A stretch of 64,000 nucleotides of DNA from GCA-003244245 sp963823755 (GTDB lineage Bacteria > Actinomycetota > Actinomycetes > Mycobacteriales > Pseudonocardiaceae), in assembly GCA_963823755.1 (NCBI GenBank), contig CAWGMP010000006.1, positions 8,178 to 72,177 on the forward strand, written 5' to 3'. Position numbers and translations under genes: made by a program. Below the pieces are notes generated by a model. The model saw only the letters and a list, made by a program, of their open reading frames with translations, searched no databases and had not been told where the DNA came from. Shown one piece after another: positions 55,306 to 64,000 of this stretch. Position 1 is the stretch's first letter; every line of letters starts with the position of its first letter.

Positions 55306-57722
55306 GTGCGCCATGAAGCGCCTTGTCGTATTCCCATCGCAGATGGGAGGAACTTGGAGGAATGTTTCTGGGTCTGATGCCTAACCTTGATCCGAAAGGT
55401 GACGGGGACAATAGCATGGTAGGAAACCAGTGGTCGTGTCCAGGTGTCGGGAACGGGGCACTGGGAGACCCGCGTGATATGGCGAATAAGCTTGATTGCC
55501 TGAATCCTAATCTCTGGAAGGTGAGAGGACGCACCCACCGGAATGGCACCCGAAACCGGTGTCACGCGCTGTGTCGGCATGGTAGTACGGTCGATGCAAC
55601 CTCCAGCGCGTGAAGCGATTCCCAGTGAGGGAATTTAAAGAGATGAGTGGGACGCCTAAGTCACGCTAACGTACGACAATGACGAACATGGGATCGCCTA
55701 CGGGACATGAGTCCTAGGGCGACGGAGGCCCCGTAGTAGTCGCAGAAGTCACGACCTGCCAAGGAGACGGTAACACCGCTCGCAGGGCGAAGGGGGCCAG
55801 GTGATTGGACACTCGAAGATCCGGGAGGTATGCGAAATTGCAGAACGCCGAAACGGTATTGGGTGTCCTGCGTGAACGCGGTCAGCGCGGCTTGCCGCTT
55901 CAACGACTGTATCGACAACTGTTCAACCCTCAACTGTATCTGCTGGCCTACGGGCGCATCTACTCCAACCAAGGGGCGATGACACCCGGGGCCGATGGGG
56001 AAACCGTGGACGGTATGTCACTAACCAAGATCAAGCGCATCATCGATGCGGTGCGCCACGAGCGCTACCGGTTCAGCCCGGTGAAACGCGTCTACATCCC
56101 GAAGAAAAACGGGAAGAAACGTGCACTTGGTCTGCCGTCTTGGTCGGATAAGCTGGTAGGCGAAGTGATCCGCCTCCTCCTGGAAGCGTATTACGAGCCT
56201 ACCTTCTCCGACCGCTCTCACGGTTTCCGTCCCGGCCGGGGCTGCCACACCGCCTTACGCGAAGTGGAAAAGACCTGGACTGGAACGACCTGGTTCATCG
56301 AGGGCGACATCGCTCAGTGTTTCGACAGCCTTGACCATTCGGTCACGCTAGAGATCCTGGGTGAAAAGATCCACGATAACCGGTTCCTGGGGCTGCTGCG
56401 TAACATGCTGCAAGCCGGATACCTGGAAGATTGGAAATGGAACGCCACGCTCAGCGGCGCGCCGCAAGGTGGTGTGGTCTCCCCAATCCTCTCCAATATC
56501 TATTTAGATCGGTTGGACACGTTCGTGGAGAAAAAGCTCGTACCGGAATATACCCGAGGTGCAGGACGGGCACGTAACCCAGCCTACGAAAAAGTGGCGT
56601 CCGCGCATGCGTATGCCCGTAGGCGCGGTGACCGTGTCACAGCACGCAGTCTGCGTCAGCGGCTGCGTAGCCTGCCCAGCGGAGATCCACGCGATCCAGG
56701 CTATCGAAGGCTTCGGTACGTCAGGTACGCAGATGATCACGTGCTCGGGTTCACCGGACCCAAAGCCGAGGCCGAACAGATCATACAACGCCTCGCGACG
56801 TTCCTGCATGATGACCTCAAGCTGGAACTGTCCCGGGAGAAAACAGTGATCACCCACGCCCGGACAGGCGCGGCCAGGTTCCTCGGCTACGAGATCACCG
56901 TCGGGCACAACCAGCAGTACATCAGCCACGGCCGCAGGGCGGTCAATGGCACGATCGCGCTGCGCGTGCCTCAGACGGTGATCAAGACCAAGTGCTCCCC
57001 GTATATGAAACTCGGAAAACCCGAGCATCGGCCCCGGCTGGTGAACGACGATGACTACACCGTCATCAACACCTACGGTGCCGAATATCGCGGTCTGATC
57101 CAGTACTACCTGCTGGCCAAAGACGTCTACCGGCTCAGCAAGGTGAACTGGGTCATGCTGACTTCCCTGCTCAAGACGCTGGCCTGCAAGCATGACTCGT
57201 CGGTATCGAAAATGGCGGCCAAGTACATGGCCACCATCGACACACCGCACGGGCCACGCAGATGCTTCCAGATCAGCGTCGAACGCGGCGGAGGAAGAAA
57301 GCCATTGGTCGCACGGTTCGGTGGCATTCCACTGAAGCGGCAAACAAACGCAGTCCTGACCGACCGCCAGCCAGTCCCGGCAACCATCCGCCGCAAGGAG
57401 CTGATCTCCCGGCTCCTCCAGGGACGATGTGAGATATGCGAGCACGCAGGCGAAATGCAAGTACACCACGTCCGCAAGCTCGCCAACCTCCACCGGCCCG
57501 GTCAACCGCAACCCGAGTGGGCGCAGCTCATGACCAAACGTCGACGCAAATCCCTCGTGGTTTGCAACGACTGTCACGACCGCATCCACGGGCAACCCGC
57601 CACACCGATCACGCAGTAGTCACCGGAGAGCCCGTTACGGGGAAACCCGTACGGCGGGTTCGGGAGGGGACTCACGGGAAACGGACCGATATCACATGTC
57701 GGCACCGCGCCCGTGGGTCTAC
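55306..57722 (+). mobile_element. Group II intron 4 (innermost), complete
   Basis: The 5' end GTGCGCCATGAAGCGCCTTG starts at 55306. Domain V (GAGAGCCCGTTACGGGGAAA then CCCGTACGGCGGGTTCGG, about 57624-57662) and domain VI (GACTCACGGG pairing with CCCGTGGGTC) precede the end CTAC at 57722. Total 2417 bp. The distance from 5' end to RT start (532) and from RT stop to 3' end (103) almost equal those of intron 3 (533 and 99). It interrupts the intron 3 RT gene after AEYRGLVQY. Exact boundaries may be off by a few bases. Confidence 0.88.
55838..57619 (+). CDS. ltrA: Group II intron 4 reverse transcriptase-maturase-HNH endonuclease (LtrA-like)
   Basis: I choose the TTG at 55838 (LQNAETVLGVLRERGQRG): it aligns with the ATG of the intron 3 gene and has GGGAGGT 8 bases upstream. 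That gives 593 residues. RT blocks: KKNGKKRALGLPSWSDKLVG, FSDRSHGFRPGRGCHTAL, EGDIAQCFDSLDHSVTLEIL, GAPQGGVVSPILSNIYLDRL, YVRYADDHVLGFTG (catalytic YADD). Maturase domain X: AEYRGLIQYYLLAKDVYRLS and TLACKHDSSVSKMAAKYMAT. C-terminal HNH nuclease: CEICEHAGEMQVHHVRKLAN and VVCNDCHDRIHG. The protein helps the intron splice and copies it into DNA targets by retrohoming. All domains are intact, so this is the only intron here that looks fully competent. Confidence 0.93.
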   Translation: MQNAETVLGVLRERGQRGLPLQRLYRQLFNPQLYLLAYGRIYSNQGAMTPGADGETVDGMSLTKIKRIIDAVRHERYRFSPVKRVYIPKKNGKKRALGLPSWSDKLVGEVIRLLLEAYYEPTFSDRSHGFRPGRGCHTALREVEKTWTGTTWFIEGDIAQCFDSLDHSVTLEILGEKIHDNRFLGLLRNMLQAGYLEDWKWNATLSGAPQGGVVSPILSNIYLDRLDTFVEKKLVPEYTRGAGRARNPAYEKVASAHAYARRRGDRVTARSLRQRLRSLPSGDPRDPGYRRLRYVRYADDHVLGFTGPKAEAEQIIQRLATFLHDDLKLELSREKTVITHARTGAARFLGYEITVGHNQQYISHGRRAVNGTIALRVPQTVIKTKCSPYMKLGKPEHRPRLVNDDDYTVINTYGAEYRGLIQYYLLAKDVYRLSKVNWVMLTSLLKTLACKHDSSVSKMAAKYMATIDTPHGPRRCFQISVERGGGRKPLVARFGGIPLKRQTNAVLTDRQPVPATIRRKELISRLLQGRCEICEHAGEMQVHHVRKLANLHRPGQPQPEWAQLMTKRRRKSLVVCNDCHDRIHGQPATPITQ

Positions 57723-59772
57723 CTCGCCCTGCTGGCCGGCGATGTCTGGAGACTGAGCCGACTGAAATGGGTCGCACAGACCTCGATGCTCACGACGCTG
57801 GCTGCCAAGCATCGTTCGACGGTGTCGGCGATGGCCCGTAAATACAGGGCCAAAGTTTCGACACCAGATGGGCCACGGACGTGCTACGAGGCCAGTGTCC
57901 AACGAGTAGACAGGAAAGCACTGGTCGGAAGATTCGGCGAAATCTCGCTGAAACGGCAGAAGAAGGCGGTTCTACAAGACCGCCCGGTAGTCCGGCCCAT
58001 TGCCCGCAAAGAGCTGATCACACGGCTCCGTATGGGCAGATGTGAACTATGCGAGCACAACGACCAGGTGGAAGTCCACCAGGTCCGAAAACTCGCCGAC
58101 CTCACCGAGTCTGGACAACCACAGCCCCCGTGGGCACAACACATGGCCAAGAAGCGGAGGAAGACCCTCGTGGTCTGCAGCCGCTGTCATGAAGCCATCC
58201 ATACGGGGCAACCAACCGCGCAACTCACGGAGTAGTCACCGGAGAGCTACGTGCACCGAAAGGTGCCCGCGTGGTTCGGACCGGGGGCCGCTGGAGCAGG
58301 ACCGTGCTGACACGGCACCTCGCCAGCGGCCTACCGGTGTTCTATGACCCGGCGTTCTGTGTTGGTACGCGTGGGATCGCGTGCGGGGTAACAAGGGCGC
58401 TCGCTCGGCCGGAGTCGACGGCAAGACCGCGTATGCGATCGAGGTCGAGCTCGGGGTCGAGGTGTTCTGCGACCGGCTGCGGGAGCAGTTGAAGACCCGT
58501 AGTTTCAATCCGGTTCCGGTACGGGAGCGTATGATTCCCAAGGCGGGCGGTAAGAAGCGCCGTCTGGGGATCGCGACCGTCGCCGACCGGGTGGTTCAGG
58601 CGTCCTTGAAGCTGGTGTTGGAGCCGATCTTCGAGGCGGATTTCCTCCCGTGCTCGTACGGGTTCCGTCCGAGGCGCCGGGCGCATGACGCGATAGCCGA
58701 GGTTCACCATTTCACGACCCGTACGTATGAGTGGATCGTGGAGGGTGACATCAAGGCGTGTTTCGACGAGATTTCACACTCGGCCCTGATGGACCGGGTG
58801 CGGAAACGGGTCGGAGACAGGCGCGTCCTGGCCCTGGTGAAGGCGTTCCTGAAAGCCGGGATCCTCTCCGAGGATGGGCTGCTGAGGGATAACGACGCCG
58901 GTACTCCACAAGGGTCGATTCTTTCACCGCTGCTCAGTAATGTGGCCCTGTCGGTCCTGGACGAGCACATCGCCCAGTCTCCCGGTGGGCCGCATGCGAC
59001 TCCATACCAACGGGTCAAGCGTCGCCGTCTTGGTCTTCCCAACTACCGGCTTGTTAGGTATGCGGACGACTGGGTGCTCGCGATATCGGGTACCAGAGCG
59101 GACGCCGAGGCCTTGCGTGAGGAGATAGCGGAAGTCCTCTCGGGTATGGGCTTGCGCCTGTCCCCGGAGAAGACTTTGATCACCCATATTGATGAGGGTC
59201 TCGATTTTCTCGGCTGGCGTATCCAGCGGCACCGGAAGCGAGGCACCAGCAAACACTACGTCTACGTCTATCCGGCCAAGAAGGCGTTACACGCCATCAT
59301 GGCCAAGGTGAAGGCCGTGTGCTGGCAGAACACGAATCTGCCGCTCGAAGTCCTACTGCGTCGGCTCAATTCGATGCTGCGGGGCTGGACCGCCCACTTC
59401 AAGTACGGATGCTCAAGCGCCACCTTCGGCTATCTGCGCCACTATCTGTGGCTTCAGGTGATCCGGTGGATCGGGCGCAAACACCGACGCACCCCTTGGA
59501 GACAACTCCGACGCCGCTACAGCCGAGGAGATGGGTGGCCCACTCACGGCGAGGTCGTGCTATTCAACCCGGAGGCGGTGCGCACCGAGCGCTACCGCTA
59601 TCGGGGAGCACAAATACCCTCGCCGTGGGCGAGCACCGCATGAGGAATGCCGTGAAATCCAGCGGGGCTTGCGGAGCGCCCGGTGCTCAGTAATGGGCAC
59701 GCCGGGTGCGGAGGGCGGGCCAGGGAAACGGGCCGGTCGAAATACCGGTACCGCGCCTTGGCTCGACCCTAC

Positions 59773-60066
59773 CCGACAGAGTCTGGACTCAGCGTTGCGG
59801 TGGGTCTGGTAGGCCGACTGTGAGGAGAGCGGAATCCTCTGGTGGGAACAGGATGCTTATCAAGCTCAATGCCGGTGGACGAAAGTCGACTGTTGGGCGC
59901 CAGTTTGCGTGAGGACGACCGTGTCATGGTGGGCTGATCATGGTGGCCGGGTTGGGAGGGGTGGGGGTTGGTCCTTGTCGGCGGTCGTGTGCGACGCCAG
60001 GGTGGGGACATCCGGTAGGTAGGCGACGGCCCTCCCGGCTGTCTTGGCCGACGCGGAAGGGCTGTC
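59773..60066. other. Short spacer between intron nest and DUF6431 element
   Basis: No gene or domain V/VI for intron 1 could be recognised here. GTCATGGTGGGCTGATCATGG at about 59924 contains a short direct repeat (CATGGTGG) near the left side of the next element. Confidence 0.4.
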
Positions 60067-60703
60067 TTGGTGCATCGGAGTGCACCGGTGATGACGGTAG
60101 GCGTGGACGGCTCGGCGGTCGAGACGGCGCTGCGTGGTGGTGGGTTGGGGTGCCCGGTGCTGGGGTGTGGGGCCCGGTTGGCGCCGTGGGGTTGGGCCCG
60201 GGCGCGCAGCGTGCGCGGTGTGGGTGGGCTGCGGCTGTGGGCGCACTCATGTGTTGCTACCGGCGAGTGTGCTGCTGCGCCGGGCGGACGCGGTGACCGT
60301 GATTGGGGCGGGGTTGTTGGCCAAGGCCTCAGGGTGGGGGCATCGCCGGGTCGCGGACTTGGTTGAGTGGCCGGCATCGACGGTGCGGGGCTGGTTGCGC
60401 CGAATTGGTGCGGTCGCGGATCGGGTGCTGGCGGTGCTCGTGGGGGTCGCGGCGGAGTTGGGCACCGAGTTCGTGCCACCGGCACCGGCTGAGGTCGCTC
60501 CCGGGGGGCCGGTCGGGGCGGTGGTGGAGCTGGTCGGGGCGCTGGCCCGGGCGGCGGCGCGGTGGTTGGGGGGTTGCTGTGAGCCGTGGCGGCTGGCCGC
60601 GGTGATCTGCGGCGGTCGGCTGCTCACCCCGACAGGTCCTGATCTTGCAGCGGGGGTGGGGGTGGCGGGCAACACCAGTTGGCCCTGGGCGGGCGACCCG
60701 TGA
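60067..60703 (+). pseudogene. DUF6431-family protein, frameshifted
   Basis: The first frame reads MTVGVDGSAVETALRGGGLG, CPVLGCGARLAPWGWARAR and GVGGLRLW. A small deletion near 60235 then shifts to a second frame, GCGRTHVLLPASVLLRRADA, VTVIGAGLLAKASGWGHRRV, ADLVEWPASTVRGWLRRIGA. The intact relative at 62213 has a RRGRCSGRCG stretch at the point of loss. Zinc-ribbon plus helix-turn-helix is the domain plan; these proteins accompany the following type of transposase. Confidence 0.7.
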
Positions 60704-60766
60704 ACCGGTGAGGTGACCGCGATCGGCCCGCGGTGGGCGGGCCGGAGCCGAAAGGAACCCTTCATC

Positions 60767-62083
60767 GTGAGCGAAGAACACGACCAGGACACGGCCCGGC
60801 GGGCCCGGGCCCGGGAGGTGGGGCTGTTCCGCTACGGCCTGATCTCCGACGCGTTGGACCCTGCGTTGAGCACCAAGCAGCGAGGCCGGCTGGTCCGCGC
60901 CCTGGCCGCGCAGACCCATCCGGGCCCGTTCGGGCCGGCACCGGTGCGGGTGAGTCGGGCCAGCCTGGACCGCTGGATCCGTGCCTACCGGGCTGGTGGG
61001 TTCGCCGCCCTGGTCCCTGCACCCCGCCGGCTGGCCCCGCAGACCCCGCGCGAGGTGCTGGAGCTGGCGGTGGCGCTGAAGACCGAGGCACCCGGGCGGA
61101 CCGCCGCGCAGGTCGCGGTGGTGCTGGCCGCGCACGCCGGCTGGGCGCCCTCACCGCGTACCCTGCAACGCCACTTCGCCGCCCTCGGGGGCAACCGGTG
61201 GCGCCCCGACGCGACACCACCGGCGGTGTTCGGCCGATTCGAGGCCGATCAACCCAACGCCCGCTGGGTCGGAGACGCGCTGCACGGCCCGCACGTCGCC
61301 GGCCGCAAGGCGATCCTCATCGCCTTCCTCGATGATCACTGCCGGGCGGTGGTAGCCGCCCGCTGGGGACACGCCGAGACGGCGGTGGCGCTGCGCGAGA
61401 CACTGCGCGTCGCGCTGGCCACCCGAGGGTGCCCGGCTCAGTGCTATGTGGATAACGGGTCGATGTTCATCGACGCCGGACTGCGCCGGGCGTGCGCGGT
61501 GCTGGGGATCAAGCTCACCCACTCCCAACCCGGCCGGCCCGCCGGCCGAGGAAAAATTGAGCGGTTCTTCAAAACGGTGCGCGACCAGTTCCTGGTCGAG
61601 ATCACCGACGGCGCCGAGGGGACCGGCAGCCCGGTGAGCAGCCTCGCCGAGCTCAACGCCCTGTTCACGGCCTGGGTCGAGCAGGGATACCACCCCCGGG
61701 TGCACTCGGAATCCGGGATGGCGCCGCTGGCCCGGTTCCTGGCCGCCGGCCCACCCGCGCCGACCCCGGCCGGGCTGCTGCGCGAGGCGTTTCGGTGGGG
61801 CGAGTGGCGCACCGTCACCAAGACCGCCACGGTGTCCCTGCACGGCAACCTCTACGAGGTCGACCCGGCCCTGGCCGGGGCCCGGGTGGAGCTGGTGTTC
61901 GACCCGTTCGACCTGACCCACATCGACGTGCGCCACCACGGTCGGGCGGCCGGGCGGGCGGTGCCGTTCCAGATCGGGCGCCACGTCCACCCCAAAGCCC
62001 ACACCGACACCGCACCCGCGCCGACCCCGACCGGCATCGACTACCTACGCCTATGTTCCTTGCCACCCAAGGTGAGCACGTAG
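60767..62083 (+). pseudogene. DDE transposase with Mu-type C-terminal domain, 3'-truncated
   Basis: The GTG at 60767 has AAAGGAAC 8 bases upstream. Blocks: an HTH region (VGLFRYGLISDALDPALSTK, ASLDRWIRAYRAGGFAALVP), GRFEADQPNARWVGDALHGP (first Asp), FLDDHCRAVVAARWG, CYVDNGSMFIDAGLRRACAV (second Asp) and RPAGRGKIERFFKTVRDQFL (catalytic Glu), then a Mu-C-like barrel (TKTATVSLHGNLYEVDPALA). The frame ends in an unrelated tail (CSLPPKVST) after GIDYLRL, where related proteins usually continue, so the C-terminus has been lost. Such elements usually also carry an ATPase gene, which is absent here. Confidence 0.75.
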
Positions 62084-62212
62084 GGGCTTTTGGGTGTCGT
62101 TGACGGTGGTGATGAGAGCTCGGTTGGGTCGTTTGGGTTGGTGTGGGTGATGCTAGGCGGCACGGTGACCATGTCCTGATAGGCCACGGCCCTCCCGCCT
62201 TCGTAGGACCGA

Positions 62213-62842
62213 GTGTCGGGAGGGCCGTGCTCGTGTGCCCGGAGGCCCACATTGGTCACGGTAGGGGTGGACGCTGCTGACGTCGAGTGGCGGTTGAAGA
62301 CAGGTCGGTTGGCCTGCCCGGGGTGTGCGGGAGCGCTGGCCCCGTGGGGGCATGGTCGGGTGCGGCGTCTGCGGGGTCGTGACGGCGAGCGGGTGGAGCT
62401 ATGGCCTCGCCGGGGCAGGTGTTCGGGTCGTTGTGGGCGAACGCATGTGTTGCTGCCAGTGCGCGGGGTGTCGCGGCGGGCGGACACCGTCGAGGTGATC
62501 GGTGCGGCGTTGGAGGCGGCGGCCTCCGGGCGGGGTCATCGGAAGATCGCTGAAGGATTGCAGCGGCCACCGTCGACGGTGCGGGGCTGGTTGCGCCGCT
62601 TCACCGGCCGGGCCACCGCGGTCGCGGGGGTGTTCACCTCGCTTTTGGTTGGGCTCACTGATGACCCGGACACGATGTTGCCGATGCCTGGTGTCTCGGT
62701 GCTGGCGGACGCGGTCGCCGCGGTGATCGCGGTCGGGATGGCTACCCGGAACCGGTTCGCCATGGTCATGGTGCCGCTGTGGTGGACGGCGTGCGCGGTG
62801 TCGGGCGGGTTCCTACTTTCCCCTGGGTGGCCGCCGGGCTGA
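62213..62842 (+). CDS. DUF6431 domain-containing protein of the second element
   Basis: The frame has 209 codons; a start at about 62251 (LVTVGVDAADVEWRLK) would fit the family better. Features: LACPGCAGALAPWGHGRVRR (CxxC), GRCSGRCGRTHVLLPVRGVS (second Cys pair) forming a zinc ribbon, then VIGAALEAAASGRGHRKIAE, GLQRPPSTVRGWLRRFTG as a helix-turn-helix. The C-terminal third is hydrophobic (VLADAVAAVIAVGMATRNRF). It likely binds element ends or target DNA with the downstream transposase. It is closely similar in plan to the broken copy at 60067. Confidence 0.7.
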   Translation: MSGGPCSCARRPTLVTVGVDAADVEWRLKTGRLACPGCAGALAPWGHGRVRRLRGRDGERVELWPRRGRCSGRCGRTHVLLPVRGVSRRADTVEVIGAALEAAASGRGHRKIAEGLQRPPSTVRGWLRRFTGRATAVAGVFTSLLVGLTDDPDTMLPMPGVSVLADAVAAVIAVGMATRNRFAMVMVPLWWTACAVSGGFLLSPGWPPG

Positions 62843-62939
62843 GCTGTATTCGATCAACACGAACTGGCCCTGGGGAACGTTCACGGTACGCGGCACTCTG
62901 CGTGATTGACCGATCTCGTAACGTGACAGGAGCCGCCGT

Positions 62940-64000
62940 ATGGCTTTAATCGATGAGGAAGAACGCCGGCGGGCCGAGCGGGCCCACGCCATTGCATTGT
63001 TCAGATACCAGCTGATCAGAGAGGCCGCCGACCCTGTCCTGTCGCCGCGCCAGCGCGGGGCGATGGTGCGGACTCTGGCCGCCAGGACCCACACCGACCC
63101 GTTCGGCAACCAGGTCCGATGGGCGCGCAACACCTTCGACCGCTGGATCCGGTCCTGGCGCGACGGCGGGTTCGACGCGTTGCTGCCCCCGACCCGGCAG
63201 GTGACGCTGCGCACCCCGGAGGAGGTGTTGGATCTGGCGGTGGCGTTGAAGCGGGAGAAGCCGCAGCGCACCACCGCCCAAGTCGTGCGGATCCTGCGTC
63301 AGCACCTGGGCTGGGGGCCCTCGTATCGGACCATCCATCGCCACCTTGCCCGGCTGGACCTGCTGGTCCGCCCGGACGGGCAGGCCCCGGAAGTGTTCGG
63401 CCGGTTTGAGGCTGATCGTCCCAACGAACTCTGGGTGGGCGATGCCCTTCACGGCCCGAAAATCGCAGGTCGGAAAGTGTATCTATAGGTTCTGTGGAAT
63501 CTGAGCACCCCGCAGCGGAACTCGTCGCACCCGTCCTGAGCTGCTCAGATTCCAGCCGAACATGGATTCTGTGGACTGCGACGTAGGAGCATTCCACAGA
63601 ATCTTTGCGTTTTTGGACGACCACAGCCGTGCTGTGGTCGGGCACCGGTGGGGGTACTCCGAGGACAGCGTCCGCCTGGCCGCCGCGCTGCGCCCGGCAC
63701 TGGCCGCCCGGGGTGTCCCCGAGGGCGTGTATGTCGATAACGGGTCCGCGTTCATCGACAAAGCGCTATTGCGCGCGATGGCCCGGCTGGGTATCAAGCT
63801 GATCCACTCCACCCCCGGCCGACCCCAAGGCCGCGGGAAAATCGAGCGGTTTTTCCGGACTGTCCGCGACCAATTCCTCGTTGAACTCGATGCCGACACC
63901 GCCGCCGGAATCACCGATCTCGCACAGTTGAACAGGCTATTCACGGCCTGGGTTGAACAGGTTTATCACCGCCGCGCCCATTCCGAGACCGGGCAGGAAC
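62940..64000 (+). pseudogene. DDE transposase, second copy, interrupted by a 116-bp insertion; runs off window
   Basis: The ATG at 62940 follows CAGGAG. The protein parallels the copy at 60767: ALFRYQLIREAADPVLSPRQ, NTFDRWIRSWRDGGFDALLP, GRFEADRPNELWVGDALHGP (first Asp), GRKVYL and a stop at 63486-63488. After 63603 the frame resumes as FAFLDDHSRAVVGHRWG, VYVDNGSAFIDKALLRAMAR (second Asp), RPQGRGKIERFFRTVRDQFL (Glu) and FTAWVEQVYHRRAHSETGQE to the window edge. Without the insertion the gene would be intact over this range. Confidence 0.8.
63488..63603. mobile_element. 116-bp MITE-like insertion
   Basis: GGTTCTGTGGAAT (63488-63500) and ATTCCACAGAATC (63591-63603) form terminal inverted repeats with one mismatch. 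Inside, GGAATCTGAGCA (63496-63507) and TGCTCAGATTCC (63542-63553) make a second hairpin, and GATTCTGTGGA recurs at 63564. No coding capacity. It breaks a transposase gene between VYL and FAFLDD. Confidence 0.75.

Larger units (their letters stand above)
54050..58235 (+). pseudogene. Group II intron 3 RT-maturase-HNH gene (LtrA-like), split by intron 4
   Basis: The first part (ATG 54050, GGGAGG upstream) encodes MQSAETVLGILRDRGRRGLP, the RT domain with KKNGKQRPLGLPPWSDKLVG, FSGRSHGFRPGKGCHTAL, EGDISDCFGSLDHEVML, GAPQGGVVSPILSNIYLDRL, YCRYADDTLLGFAG (YADD), up to AEYRGLVQY. A TAG at 55304-55306 is created by intron 4's first base. The rest lies at 57723-58235: LALLAGDVWRLSRLKWVAQT, domain X, and the HNH region CELCEHNDQVEVHQVRKLAD with VVCSRCHEAIHTG. 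Joined, the protein is about 590 residues, the size of its intact relative in intron 4. Splicing of intron 4 would be needed to express it. Confidence 0.88.
53517..58334 (+). mobile_element. Group II intron 3 (middle), carrying intron 4 inside its RT gene
   Basis: The 5' end CTGCGCCACGAAAGCGCCC (53517) parallels intron 4 throughout its 5' region, with the first G of GTGCG changed to C. At the 3' end domain V (GAGAGCTACGTGCACCGAAA and GGTGCCCGCGTGGTTCGG, about 58240-58277) and domain VI (GGCCGCTGG pairing with CCAGCGGCC) lead to CTAC at 58334. Without intron 4 it is about 2.4 kb. It sits in the codon stretch after DLFNL of the intron 2 RT gene. Confidence 0.85.
53390..59643 (+). pseudogene. 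Group II intron 2 reverse transcriptase, split by intron 3
   Basis: The N-terminal part starts at GTG 53390: REIQAKLHCWASDDPHRRFD, DLFNL, then stops at intron 3. The remainder resumes at 58337 (FYDPAF), has a one-base frameshift at about 58365, and from 58381 runs openly to 59643: RGNKGARSAGVDGKTAYAIE, RMIPKAGGKKRRLGIATVAD, CSYGFRPRRRAHDAI, EGDIKACFDEISHSALMDRV, GTPQGSILSPLLSNVAL, RLVRYADDWVLAIS (YADD catalytic site) and a maturase domain X (LLRRLNSMLRGWTAHFKYG). No HNH endonuclease domain is present. The protein would have about 480 residues if intron 3 were spliced out and the frameshift ignored. Confidence 0.85.
52763..59772 (+). mobile_element. Group II intron 2 (outer), carrying intron 3 inside its RT gene
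   Basis: The 5' end is GTGCGCCACGAGGCGCTTTA (52763). At the 3' end a domain-V-like GGAGCGCCCGGTGCTCAGTA with GGGCACGCCGGGTGCGG (about 59675-59717) and a domain VI stem (GGGCGGGCCAGG pairing with CCTTGGCTCGACCC) lead to the end CCCTAC at 59772. Removing intron 3 leaves about 2.2 kb. Before its ORF it contains GGAGGCCCCGTAGTAGTCGC (53271), a segment repeated in introns 3 and 4. Confidence 0.8.

Noticed and set aside
57436..57756. 106-codon frame running across the 3' end of intron 4
   Set aside because: It overlaps the HNH region of the intron 4 protein in another frame and crosses the intron boundary; it is a shadow.

Overview
The window is high-GC actinobacterial DNA, most likely from a filamentous Pseudonocardiales-type genome. 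The evidence is GTG starts, G/C-ending codons, an HrdB-like sigma remnant, GAF-ANTAR regulators, a DUF6247-type antitoxin and a STAND/WD40 protein. No rRNA or universal marker gene is present, so genus cannot be fixed. Roughly half the window is mobile DNA or its wreckage, which suggests an accessory region.

Layout. 1-0.8 kb: degraded transposase. 0.9-4.1 kb: a tight leftward three-gene operon of a GT20 (trehalose-6-P-synthase-like) glycosyltransferase, a cupin/phosphoglucose-isomerase-like protein and a histidine phosphatase, possibly making a small disaccharide or pseudodisaccharide. 5.0-9.1 kb: one large TIR-STAND-WD40 protein, a candidate defence or signalling ATPase. 9.6-14.9 kb: an IS6-family transposase gene split by a Tn554-like element (tnpA-tnpB-tnpC, all leftward). 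15.0-22.1 kb: an intact galactose module, with leftward deoR-galT-galK diverging from a rightward sugar ABC transporter (lipoprotein, double ATPase, permease); two matching operator-like sites lie between them.

22.1-26 kb: IS remnants around a DoxX gene and a fragment of an FAD hydroxylase. 26.3-29.4 kb: a HAD phosphatase convergent with a DUF5919 gene that an IS66 element has cut in two, leaving an 8-bp target duplication. 29.8-34 kb: a broken hypothetical gene, a PPOX-fold reductase, a C-terminal ThrRS fragment and a PLP decarboxylase. 34-37 kb: IS1634- and IS5-type elements. 38-41 kb: a secreted M20 peptidase lipoprotein and a toxin-antitoxin pair. 41-43 kb: nested IS3-like elements. 43.3-44.8 kb: two GAF-ANTAR regulators. 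45.8-47.1 kb: a decayed HrdB-like sigma factor beside a tRNA-like 3' half. 47-52 kb: IS and Tn3 scraps, small genes and a second IS1634-type element.

52.3-59.8 kb is the most striking part. It is a nest of group II introns: one intron (55306-57722) lies inside the reverse-transcriptase gene of a second (53517-58334), which lies inside the reverse-transcriptase gene of a third (52763-59772), which adjoins the 5' part of a fourth in a truncated transposase. Removing the inner insertions gives introns of about 2.4, 2.4 and 2.2 kb. 60-64 kb holds two tandem related elements, each a DUF6431 gene followed by a DDE transposase; the second is interrupted by a 116-bp MITE-like sequence.
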